From Brachypterus glaber (taxonomy: Eukaryota > Arthropoda > Insecta > Coleoptera > Kateretidae), in the NCBI GenBank assembly GCA_958510825.1, contig OY294048.1, forward strand, positions 14,091,589 to 14,155,588: 64,000 nucleotides of DNA. Direction: 5' to 3'. The first letter of the stretch is position 1. Every line of letters begins with the position of its first letter. Shown in pieces: positions 22,383 to 32,616 of this stretch. Made by a program: the position numbers and the translations under genes. Under the pieces are notes generated by a model that ran no database searches, was not told the origin of the DNA, and worked only from the letters and a program-made list of their open reading frames with translations.

Positions 22383-23880
22383 ATATGCAAAAAAAAGGCA
22401 AGTTGTTTTTGAGTTCCAAATTTTAAGTCGATATCTCAACACGTTCAAAAGTCCAAAAGTTAAGCGGACGCACGATATATTACCGCCCGTCCAGAAAGGA
22501 TATCCGTTTCAGATTATTTTACTAGCAACTAGAATTTATTTTTTGTGCCTGTATTTAACACGATATAAACACAATAAGTCCTAAAATTAAGTGTTTTACA
22601 AATTTATTTTTGTGTTTTGTTATTTGTAGAACAACTGAATGTTAAAATTGAATAATGTATCTGATTTTTCGACATGACAGCTCTCTTGCTTTTGTTTTTG
22701 GTTAGAAAGAGCTTTAAAGCATAGAATTACACGCGAAGTCGTGTGAAATAGAGTCGCTCTACCAAGCGGCGGTTTTATAGTCGGAGAGCTTATTTTTAAC
22801 TTACCGACTCATTTACATTATAACATTGATATAAGCTATTTTCATAGTTACGCACTATAATTCTGGGCCCAAAGGGCCAAGTTCTAAGATGGGATTGTTT
22901 TTTTTTTTTTTGGTAAAAATCGGGGTGGGACAAGGGGGTAAAATGGGATAAAAACTATTTTTCCTAAAAAGAAAAATGTTTATTTAAACTTGATATTTTG
23001 CTTTAATGGACGTAGGCCTTTAGGGGAAAGTATTCTTTTGTTGACACTACTCAAATGTTGCTCTGGTGGGCTATACTTCGTGAGATATACGTTTAATTTC
23101 AATTGTTAGCGCGGTTTATGTCTCCTTGCGGTATTTACTGCATGTTGCATGTCTTATGTCTCATGCATCTCTGGTGGGCGACCGGCCTTGCGACGGAACC
23201 GCCGCGCCGCCTAATAGAGTGGCTCTGGTGTGAAAGGGAAAACTTTGCAGCGATCGTCAGTCGAGAAGGAGAGCAAAAAGACTTTTCCATTCACTGAATA
23301 ATGGAGAATTACGTTTCGACCTTTTTGTAGAATAGGACTAAATAAGTTAATATAAATACGTAATTTACTATAAAATTTCCTTTTTTTCAGTCCTTTTCTT
23401 TGTTATTTTTTTTTTAGTATACGCGCATTTTTTTTTTAAATAATTTTATTTTTATGGATAAAAGTACTACAGGAAGAATAATTACTATGCGACGATTTTT
23501 AGTATTAATAATAAGTTGTTACAATGTTGCCATCATTTCATATTCATTCATAACAATTCTTTGATTCTCTATAAATTTGCAATTTGTGACCAGTAGATGC
23601 GCATGTGCAAGAATTCAGTGTCAATATCAACATTGAATCCGGCGTTTTCACCAATTTTAATGCAAGATCTTGGCAAAGTACAAGAAATAAACAAAACGTC
23701 AAAGAAACATCAAAGTTGACAACAACTACCAACTTTGTAGTTAGATAATAAATAAAACAAGACATTATGAAAACAGAAGATATTATGAATACAGAAGGTA
23801 TGAATACGTTGGTATAACTGGAATATAACAAATTATCGCATAGTAATAATTCTTCTTATATAACATAACTTTTAAAATCA
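22383..23880. other. Intron sequence with scattered repeat pieces
   Basis: It holds a copy of the AGGCCTTTAGGGGAAAGTAT repeat at about 22990-23050. A slightly GC-richer block at 23110-23300 has an unremarkable open frame with no recognised domain. No gene is called. Confidence 0.45.
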
Positions 23881-24275
23881 TCAAATATTTCCCAACTTAA
23901 AATTGAGATATTTCCCAACTCCCAAAAAGGCCCTGCAGAAATTTTGATGACCAAAAAAAAAATCCTCACCCCCCAAAAAAAAATTATTACTACCCCTGCC
24001 AGAAATTTTTATAACTAAAAAAAGTCCTTTGAAAAAATACCCGACTGTACTACTACTACCTTTTTCCCAACTGTCCTTCAATTTTCCCAGCTAGAGAAAA
24101 AAAGCTTTACCCCTACTGACCAATTTTCCAACTATACTCCTCAAAATTTTCACAACTATTCTGCCAATTTCTGAAATATATCACTCAATTACTCAATTTT
24201 GCTCAACTCAACAGTGGATTTTCACAACTTAACAGTGGATTTTCCCAACTCAAGGGAATTTTCCCAACTCGAGCC
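23881..24275. repeat. Degenerate TTTCCCAACT-rich repeat
   Basis: Repeated phrases ATTTTCCCAACT and CAGTGGATTTTCACAACTT recur many times with poly-A and poly-C interruptions. The complementary phrase AGTTGGGAAAA occurs at about 45244-45300 beside a truncated MITE, so this is a dispersed family rather than local simple sequence only. Confidence 0.6.
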
Positions 24276-24363
24276 CCCCCTACCACACATGGAAGCACCC
24301 CTGGTAGTATGGTAATAATCGAGGTAACCAATAATATTCTTATATTACTATTATTAATAATAA

Positions 24364-25060
24364 TATACAGGGTGATCACTAACTACCATGCCAAAATTTA
24401 AGAGTTGATTCTACATACAAAAATAAGAAGAAGAGTTTCTATAAAGGGTGGTCCGGAAATGAGCCCTAAGGGAGCTACGGCCCTTCGAAGATGACATATT
24501 GAAGGAGGAACAAATAAGAGCATCAATAAAATTTTAATGCTGCAGGGTGATTCTTCATTTAAAACTGAGCAAAAATGTATTCTTCACCAAAACACCTAAA
24601 TTTAATATTAAAGGAGTAATAGCCTTTTAAAAAGTATGGTTTTTGGTGGCACAAAATGTTACTCTTAATTGCATTTTTTTTTTTTAACGGTTGCTCCTAG
24701 TGTTTCACTATATGACTTTTTTATGTATTTTTACTCAAGAAATCTATATCTTTTACAAAAAACCAAAAAAACTACACATAAAAAAGTTTGAGGCAAAAAT
24801 GTGTTAAGCCTTACATATTTTGTCTGTCTAGGCATGCCTCTGGATTGCCCTTATTAATACTAGTATACATGGTTGTCGCTCTAGCTTAAATGGTACCAGA
24901 GTTATTAATTAAAAACCTTATTTCTATTACAATTTTAAAGAGCCGTAGCTCCATTGGAGCTCATTTCTGGATCAACCTTTATAGGAACTTTTTTTGTTAT
25001 TTTTGGATGTAGAATTAGCACTTAAATTTTTAGCATGCCAGTTATTGATCACCCTGTATA
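24364..25060. mobile_element. ACAGGGTGATCA TIR element, about 700 bp
   Basis: The ends TATACAGGGTGATCACTAAC and GTTATTGATCACCCTGTATA are inverted. The similarity continues about 110 bp inward through TGATTCTACAT / ATGTAGAATTA, CTATAAAGG / CCTTTATAG and GAGCTACGGC / GCCGTAGCTC. The interior has no transposase frame. A lone end of similar type is at about 13790-13915. Confidence 0.85.
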
Positions 25061-25649
25061 TATTACTATTATTAATAATATAATAATTTATTATAGTAAA
25101 AACATAAACAATATTTTATCAAAGTTACACCGTTTTGCAGCGTACAATAGCCAATAACTGTTATAATTTACAATATTCAATAATGATAAACCTAATTATT
25201 TGATTTACCGGCCATTTTGATTTTGAAATAAATAATAAAATTAATTATTTAATTGGAGCTCGTAAACATTCGTTCAAGGTCCTTGAATCAGGGATAACGA
25301 AATCTGATTGGGCAACACATGTGTCAGATAAGATATCACCTTATAACAATATATTGCAATATCGAATCATATTTGTGTGAATAATAATCACCTTTTGTTA
25401 TTTTGTTAGTTTTAAAAGTATTGTTATTTATGAATCATGGTGTTTAATTATACCTACAGGGTGTTTCAAAAATAAATGAACAATTCATCTACCTCTTAAA
25501 GGAATTATACATTTTAACTGGTATGCTATACCTGGTAATGGTAATCGTATGTCCAAAAACGGGTCATAGGAGAACCACGCCTTTTCAAAACGGGTTTTTA
25601 TTCAATAACTCATGAAATATTTGAGCTATGGCAATGATATTCATCCATT

Positions 25650-25870
25650 GGAGGATTGGTGTAGTGGTCTACCGCGTCTGTACATGACAAGTCTACTAGC
25701 CAACTAGCGTGAGTTCGATTCTCTCTGGCGCCGATTTTCCTTTTTCAGTTAATTAATAATTTAAATTTGGTGCGGGCGTAAGTGAAGCGGACACTCCCTA
25801 TAAAAACTTGGTTCGAAAGTTAGTATAAGCCGCCGCGGCGGTTCCCTCTACTACTAGCCCACACAAGTCC
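25650..25870 (+). mobile_element. tRNA-derived SINE, head type B, in duplicated block unit 1
   Basis: GGAGGATTGGTGTAGTGGTC with A box TGGTGTAGTGG and B box GTTCGATTC, then the shared body to CCCACACAAGTCC. No (CAAA)n tail remains at the junction with unit 2. Confidence 0.85.
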
Positions 25871-25948
25871 AAACCACGCCTCTTCAAAACGGGTTTTTAT
25901 TCAATAACTCGTGAAATATTTGAGCTATTGCAATGATATTCATCCATT

Positions 25949-26125
25949 GGAGGACTGGTGTAGTGGTCCACCGCTTCTGTACATGACAAGTCTACTAGCC
26001 AACTATCGTGAGTTCGATTCTCACTGGCGCTGATTTGCCTTTTTCAGTTAATTAATAATTGAAATTTGGCGCAGGCGTAAGTGAAGCGGACACTCCCTTG
26101 GTTCGAAAGTCCGTATAAGTCGGTT
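25949..26125 (+). mobile_element. tRNA-derived SINE, head type B, in duplicated block unit 2
   Basis: Same element as in unit 1 with substitutions (GGAGGACTGG; GCGCTGATTTGCC) and a deletion after GACACTCCC. It ends near GTATAAGTCGG, lacking the 3' part. Confidence 0.82.
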
Positions 26126-26330
26126 TAATTGTAATAATATGATTTCTTAGGTAAAAATATATAAAAAAGATAATGTTGTAACACCATAGGACTAACCCTC
26201 TTTAAAGAAAATGCATTTAAAGTAAAAATGTTTGTTTCGAGGACCAGCAATTGAACAATTAAATCTTAGAAAAGAAAACTTTAATGGTGCCACTTTAAAA
26301 TAAATGCGCCTATTTTTGAAACACCCTGTA

Positions 26331-27600
26331 TTGATGGTTACATTATTTTACAAATGGAATAGTTTAGAACTGTATTGACAAATGCACTGAAATGAGGAAG
26401 GTCTTGTTTTGATTATTTACTTTTCTTATCATTGGCTGGAATATTTATGGTTAATTTATTATTAGCATATTTAATGTTAAAAAAATGTTTATTAAAATGC
26501 TGAAAAACAATAAATAAACGATAGAGCATTCAAAAAAAAACAATTTTAATATTTGTGACTACATTATAATTTTTTATGTGCAATTTTTTCCAGGTCATGC
26601 GACTTTTTGCGTTTGATATTAGAAAGAGCATTAATCAAATATGTTTTTAAAATTATTAAAAGATTTGCATCGCTTTCGATTTTATTCAAAAAAACGCACC
26701 AATTATTTTGTTGGATTGCACTTGCAAAAATTATCATCATTCAATAACAAACATACATTAAGGATACCAGTGCATAAGTACAAAAGGAAAAAAATACAAC
26801 GAAGGTTGAAAATAATCATAACTCTATGACCTTGAGTCTTAGGTCAAATTCGTATTCAGAAAACATGTTGGAAATGATCTAATCTATCATCCTGACAAGT
26901 TTTTCATACTTCCTTCCAAACACCCTGTATTTTGTTTGTCTTTACTTTTTTTAATAAATTATATATGAATACTGGTATCGACTAAGTTTTATGTACATAT
27001 TTTACATAACGAGATGTAAATCAAGACAGAAAAAATTTATTCTTTAAATATTAATAATGAAATTGAATAAGGTTTTTTCCTTTTTATATACATAAAAATC
27101 GATAGCTGTCTAAGTTTGCATACAATATTTTAATAAATTTATATAATGTACTTAAAGAATATTAAATTCAGATTTTATTGTATAATATGTTTGATACGTA
27201 GTAAGTATTTTTACACAGCAAACAAACTATATGGAACTCCTATTATCTTAATGCGTTTGAATATTTTTTTATACATGTTTTATTTATTATTCATTGGTTT
27301 ATAGTCTGTTCGGGACTAATAAAAACCGGAATTTACTCAAAATCTACGCGGTAGAAAGTTTTTTAAATTGAAAATTCGGTTTCAGCCCACAAAAGGAATG
27401 ATAGGTTTAGTCTTTGGAGCAGAATTTTTTTTTGTAGACCTGTGTAATGATCGGCAGAATCGAGTTAAAACATCTGCCAGCGGTGGAACACAATACATGC
27501 GTGCTGGCTGATTTTAATGACCAATTGAGAATTCCTAACAATCTCCCACAATATGTATTTACCAAACTTTGACAATCTTACACAATCATCTACAATCCTC
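26331..27600. other. AT-rich intron sequence
   Basis: An isolated ACACCCTGTATTTTG near 26920 is another end of the ACAGGGTG type. No genes were seen. Confidence 0.45.
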
Positions 27601-27885
27601 CACAATCATCTAAAATATTCAACAATCTTCTTAAATCTTCCCCACGATCTTCGATAATTGTTTGAAATATTTTTCCCTTTTAGAGGTGACCTTCACAGTC
27701 AACTACAATCTTCCACAGTCTTCTGAAATCTTCCCCACAATCTTCGATAATTGTTTGAAATATTTTTCATTTTTAGAGGTGACCTCCACAGTCAACTACA
27801 ATCTTCCACAATCTTCTAAAATCTTACCCACAATCTTCGATAATTTTTTAAAATATTTTGCCTTTTTAAAGGTGACCGGGGTAAA
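27600..27885. repeat. 93-bp tandem repeat, about three units
   Basis: TCTTCGATAATT occurs at 27648, 27741 and 27834, each followed by TTTGAAATATTTT and TTTAGAGGTGACC or close variants. CACAATCTTCCACAATCTTC-like phrases continue on both sides. Because 93 is divisible by three, an 86-codon frame stays open through it with repeated peptide text; this is a by-product, not evidence for a gene. Confidence 0.88.
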
Positions 27886-27983
27886 GCTTTTTTCAGTTTC
27901 AAAGTTGTTAACTTTTTTGTAGTAGGTAATTAAAATTTTGTACAATCTTCCACAATCTTTAACAATCCTTTGATTCTCACAAT

Positions 27984-28168
27984 AGTTAAGTGGGAAGGCT
28001 TGACCAGAAATCTGGTAACAACAACAAGATAAATTGTTGTGTTTTTAAATTTAGGTTTTGTTAATTCCCTTACCAGATTTCTGGCTGCAGCAACCAGAAA
28101 AATAATTGGTCCGAATTTACCTATTGATCTGGTAGCCTCAACCATATCGTTTTTGCACTGTAGTAATA
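27984..28168. mobile_element. TIR-like element, TTACCAGATTTCTGG family, copy 1
   Basis: GACCAGAAATCTGGTAA at the left and CTTACCAGATTTCTGGCTGC in the middle are inverted; TTGATCTGGTAGCCTCAACCA follows. The same block order is found at 28552-28775. Confidence 0.6.
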
Positions 28169-28551
28169 ATAATAATTTCTTATAAGTAGTTTTCAAATAA
28201 TAAGTTTAAACTATTTAACACACCATGTGGTTTAAATTTTGAGCAGATGTCACCGCCTCCTAGGGCTCTTTTAATGCGTCAAACCCGAAAGATACACATA
28301 CGCAAATAAATCAATAGTTTTAAGTGCAATCAGCTTCAATTCCCGTTCATATTTGAATATACGGGCTCCTTAGATTGGACCAAAAACACAGTTTTTTTTA
28401 ATTAATTATCAAAAAGTCCAATTTATACATGACTTCAAAATTAAAAAAAAAACTATATTTTTCTTTTACTTTTTTTTAAGGAAAAATGGATTTTATAAAA
28501 TGATGTATCTGTCTTTTTAAGTTGGCAAAATACAGTTTGCTTACACTAAAT

Positions 28552-28775
28552 CGAGAGTTAAATACGAAATAAGCATTTTTCTGGTTGCTGCAACCATAAA
28601 CCTGAGAAAGGCAACAAACGAACTTGTGGTTACTAAAAACAAAACTTCGATTTTAAGGATCTGGTGCTTAAAGCACAAAAATTTATTTTGTTTCCTTACC
28701 AGATTTCTGGTTGCAGCAACCAAAAAAACACAGTTGTTTCGTACTGATCTGGTTAAGCCAGACAGATCTTTTTTT
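28552..28775. mobile_element. TIR-like element, TTACCAGATTTCTGG family, copy 2
   Basis: TTTCTGGTTGCTGCAACCA at the left and ACCAGATTTCTGGTTGCAGC near 28697 are inverted relatives. ACTGATCTGGTTAAGCCAGA and TTTTTTTCAGTGTA close the element. The final CAGTGTA matches the ends of the ACACTGAAAA elements. Confidence 0.65.
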
Positions 28776-28876
28776 CAGTGTATGATTCGCACAATCAGCT
28801 TAAAAAAACGAGTCATTCATATTTTTTTTTAATAAAAGCTCGAATTTTTTCCTTAAACGGTAAATATTTTACCATA

Positions 28877-29082
28877 AAGTGGGGTGACTTCTGACGGTGT
28901 GGGTGACTTCGGACACTTTTTTGCAAAACTTCCTAAACCAAAGCACGTGTGAACAAGTTTTGGGGTTATGTGCACAGGTTATCGGGTTCTATTCCACAAC
29001 TTGTGCCCACAGCCCCACAACTTGTGCACACGTTGCAAAAAAGTGTCCGAAGTCACCCACACCGTTCGAAGTCACCCCACTT
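28877..29082. mobile_element. 206-bp MITE, AAGTGGGGTGACTTC ends
   Basis: AAGTGGGGTGACTTCTGACG and CGTTCGAAGTCACCCCACTT are inverted, extended through GGTGTGGGTGACTTCGGACA / TGTCCGAAGTCACCCACACC and CACTTTTTTGCAA. The TIRs are about 52 bp with a loop of about 100 bp rich in ACAACTTGTG. The high arm identity suggests a relatively recent insertion. No flanking duplication is clear. Confidence 0.88.
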
Positions 29083-29924
29083 GACGGTACTAGTTTTATT
29101 ATAGACGTTTTTGGCGCACGCGTCCAAGTTTTAAAAACGAAAAGTTTGGCACGAGCCATATGCGAGTATGACGGTTCCGCGAGGGCGGAATGACTATTCC
29201 ATACGTGCTATTTTATACATTATTTTTTACAATAATACAATATAAAATACAATAATACAATAATAATATTATTGCATATAATGGATATTATGAATTTGGG
29301 GATAAATGCATATTAAGCATTTGGGGATATTTAGAATTTTTGCCAAAACGATTGAAAAAACGGTAATAAAGATATTTTTTTATAGTTCTTGGCATACATT
29401 TATTAGTTCCAAAAACAATAAGCGATGTTCGTTTGGACTTTTGGCAACCTAAGGATAAACCAATTTTCGTCTGCACACGAAAGATGCGTGTGATAATGAG
29501 CTTATTATGAAACTCAAATAGAAAAAATTAATTAAAAGTAACTATTTTGACACATGAATAAAGAATAGTATATCCAAAAACAGGTCCCACTAGCTTTAAA
29601 AGTTTACATTAACACATTTGTAGAAATAATTACCTTGACTACTGGTGTTTTCTGGTGTTTGAAAAAAAAAATATATTTCCATGGCACTCTGTTGTATATT
29701 TCTCTATACAATTCTCTATTATCTGTTTCGCTTCTACCCCTATTTTGTCAAGGGGCACGTGGTATGCCGCCACCACCTCTTCTGGTTTTATCGAGGACTA
29801 TTGTCTGAATATAAAAAAAACGAGGGTTCAATGAGTTTGATCCGTAGGTATATAGAAATTCTATAAGTTTTATTTAATAGTTCCTGAATAATAAAATGAG
29901 AAAACTGTTTAAAGGATTCGTTTT

Positions 29925-30003
29925 CCCACTAAACTAAGAATTTAATCATATTATATCATTGATCAAATTTTTAGTTAGTTTAGTGTCAATTATTAGGTAA
30001 ATA
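29925..30003. mobile_element. Small foldback, TAGTTAGTTTA family, copy 1
   Basis: CACTAAACTAAGAATTTAATCA and TGATCAAATTTTTAGTTAGTTTAGTG are inverted. The right half recurs in the copy at 57393-57512 (CATTGATCAAATTCTTAGTT). Confidence 0.65.
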
Positions 30004-30443
30004 ATACCGGCCCACTGTACCTCGCTCCCTTCTTATGTAAAGTGGTTTCAGTCAGATTTGGCTGGATTAGGGTTATTTATATTAAAAAACGTTTTTTTAC
30101 TAAAACTGCCGACGTTTCGTTGGCTTTATTCCAACTTCTTCAAAAGGCATACTACAAGAAATGAAACAATTATGTTTTAACTTTTTAACAATTCTAAGAG
30201 TCAAAAAGAAAACAATATAAGTTTAAAAATTCGTTAATAAAATAATAAAATATGATTTATTTTTTATATAATAAAAGCATGTTTAAAATTGTTTTGCAGA
30301 CAAAAAAGGCGTTGATTAATTATATTAAACTATGCATTATACTCTAAACATTAGAAACATTTAAAATACGGTTTAATTTAATCTTTGTTCTTATACGAGG
30401 TGTTATAATTCCACCCTTAAAAATATAAATAATAAAATTGTAT
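30004..30443. other. Intron sequence, nothing recognised
   Basis: CGACGTTTCGTTGGCTTTAT at about 30109 resembles the GACGTTTCGTCTC phrase of the palindromic family at 10757, but too briefly to assign. Confidence 0.35.
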
Positions 30444-30654
30444 GGGAGGCATAGCGTAGTGGCTAGCGCGTATGCATAGCAAGTCTACTATCGTGAGTTC
30501 GATTCTCACTGGTGCCGATTTGCCTTTTTCAGTTAATTATTAATTGAAATTTGGCGATAAGTGAAACGGACACTCCCTAGAAACTGGTTCGAAAGTCAGT
30601 ATAAACCGGTGGTTCCCTCTACTACTAGCCCACACAAGTCCTGGACAAACAAAA
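30444..30654 (+). mobile_element. tRNA-derived SINE, head type A
   Basis: GGGAGGCATAGCGTAGTGGC with A box TAGCGTAGTGG and B box GTTCGATTC, the shared body, and the end CACACAAGTCCTGGACAAAC followed by AAAAC. It is the same head as the copy at 11833-12098 on the opposite strand. The target duplication is not clear. Confidence 0.88.
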
Positions 30655-31209
30655 CTCCTGTTGTAATAAAGTACGCACTGAGAAAATCAATCCTATTTTT
30701 TATTTTTCTCTATATTATTTCTAATCAAAATTTTGGTATTATTTACCGATTGTTATTTTACTGAATACTGTAACATACTTTAAACTAGATTATTAACAGA
30801 ACTTAACAACAACTTAAAGTATACCATACTAAGACTGTGATAAACTTTACCAAATGTTAAGGTAATTTTTACTACAACATGCCAGTAAACACATGTTGCT
30901 TGGGGTTCCAAATATACCAGCACGTTGTGTAGTGTTAATATGACAACATATTGTATACAATACTTACATTATAGTATATAACATCACAAGTAAAGTATTA
31001 AATACCAAATGTCGCGAAATATTTATTAACAAATAACATTTATTATTAAAAAGTCCAAAATTGATTTTAAAGTTGCTATGGCCCTGGCGCATTTTTAGGA
31101 GACCGTAACTTCCTTAGGATAGATTTTTTTTTTAATTACTTGTATTCCTACTGTTTCTGTTAAAAAAAATACTTAAAATTAGGAATTCTTATAATATTTT
31201 GGCTATTGT

Positions 31210-31636
31210 TACACTGAAAAAAAGGATCCTTTGCAGTAGTGGCATATGAAATTAGGCCAAATGCCTCGCACTCTTGAATACGTCCAAAAGCGCCTTCTCT
31301 TAACATGAAAATATAATTCACTTGCCAAGATCTTTATGATTCTTTAACATAAAATTCTTTGATCTTGTGTGAAATGCAAGTGGTCTTGTCTCAAAAGAAA
31401 AATTCTTAGGCCAAAGTATTTAAAATTATTTAATTTTTAAAAATCTTAAAACAAGATAAATGGTTTTTGCCTCAAATGCGCCAGGTCCAAGAGAATTTTA
31501 AAAATATTTCAAATGCGACACTTTTCTTGGGACAAGATAAATACTTTTGTTTGAAGATACACATTTTTTAAGGTAAAAGAATAACTGCCAAGAGTGTTGA
31601 CTACTTTGAGCCAAGAACGTAATTTTTTTCAGTGTA
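31210..31636. mobile_element. ACACTGAAAAAAAGGATCC element, copy 1
   Basis: Ends TACACTGAAAAAAAGG and TTTTTTTCAGTGTA; TA borders. The interior of about 400 bp is non-coding. A second copy lies inverted at 63353-63717 and matches at ATTTGGCCTAATT-like text, AAAAGCGCCTTCTCTTAACA, TTGGACCTGGCGCATTTGAG and GCCAAGAGTGTTGACTACTT. Confidence 0.88.
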
Positions 31637-31639
31637 GAT

Positions 31640-32295
31640 ATTAATAATAAATGTTATACATTTGTGGGATCTAATCTTATCAAATGAAATTTTCATGGTT
31701 TCTGCTTATTAAACTTAAATTTGTTATTTCTATAAATAAGTTGGCTATTCGTATTCGATAATCAGAAATAAATGTCTAATGATTGTATCTAGGTTTGGCC
31801 GCTCGATTGGCTGCTTGAAAAAGTAGGCGTGTTTGGTTTCGTAATTTGTTAACAAATAAAATTTATTTAAATTTAATGTTGAATAAATTTGATAAATTTT
31901 ATATTCGTATCTTTTGCGAAACAATGCAAAAATTTGCAATTTAATATTATGTTAAAACATTCTACATTTGCAAGTTGAGGCAATTTTAAACGAATTTTTG
32001 AAAATTTTAAGTCCCCCTTATTTCGTGAAAAATACCATAACCCAATTTTGTGCCTTTCAGCTAAAAAAATAAAATTAGGGTCAGTCCCATTTGATTTAAA
32101 AATTGAAAAAAATAAATAAAAATTATACTTTTTTACAAGGCACGATTTTTTTTTAGTTTAATAAATCTGATAAAATTTCATTCATTCATAGTGCCAAATT
32201 TCAAAACGAAATTAGCATCCACCTACTTCATCCAAAAAGTAAAAAAAAAATACTTAATTTATTTTTTTCAATTTTTAAATGAATAATTTTATTCA
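31640..32295. other. AT-rich intron sequence, nothing recognised
   Basis: No gene or repeat assignment. Confidence 0.4.
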
Positions 32296-32525
32296 CACAG
32301 AAAAATATTTTCTTAAATCAAGAATATGGTGATTTGTATATAACGAAGAAAATATACTCTTCTTTTATGCATACCATATTCTTGTCCTTTAATATCCTAT
32401 CAAGTATACCAAATTCCTGTCCTTTCATATTTAAAGCACAATTTTGATTTAAAGGAGAATGAATATATTCTCTTCGTTATATTCAAATCACACATTCTTG
32501 ATTTAAGACAATATTTTTTTCTGTG
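32296..32525. mobile_element. 230-bp foldback MITE, CACAGAAAAATATT ends
   Basis: CACAGAAAAATATTTTCTTAAATC and the inverted GATTTAAGACAATATTTTTTTCTGTG form the ends. The arms include TCAAGAATATGGTGATTTG / CAAATCACACATTCTTGA and TATAACGAAGA / TCTTCGTTATA. It ends only 7 bp before the next transposon. The terminal CACAGAAAAA is shared with two other families in the window. Confidence 0.85.
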
Positions 32526-32616
32526 TTGTTTTGGGGCTGTCCATATATTACGTAACGCAATTTTTCAAAAAAATTGACCCCCTCCCCCCCTGTGTAACAA
32601 ACTGTCACATTTACCA

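Larger units (their letters stand above)
25573..26125 (+). repeat. 299-bp tandem duplication of host plus SINE
   Basis: AACCACGCC(T/C)(T/C)TTCAAAACGG starts at 25573 and again at 25872. In both copies GATATTCATCCATT leads directly into the SINE head. Because host DNA and the SINE are duplicated as one block, the SINE inserted once and the block was then duplicated. Unit 2 has lost about 45 bp near its end, and the copies differ at several positions. Confidence 0.85.
25455..26330. mobile_element. ACAGGGTGTTTCAAAAAT TIR element hosting SINEs
   Basis: TACAGGGTGTTTCAAAAATA at the left and TATTTTTGAAACACCCTGTA at the right are near-perfect inverted ends. The interior has been enlarged by a SINE insertion, and then by a tandem duplication that includes host sequence plus SINE. 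Confidence 0.85.

Noticed and set aside
27600..27960. CRISPR-like array of CACAATCTTC phrases
   Set aside because: Eukaryotic context, tandem 93-bp units without unique spacers.
28897..29193. 98-codon frame with THR/ALA-rich text
   Set aside because: It lies across the 206-bp MITE and its open state follows from the GC-richer inverted arms.
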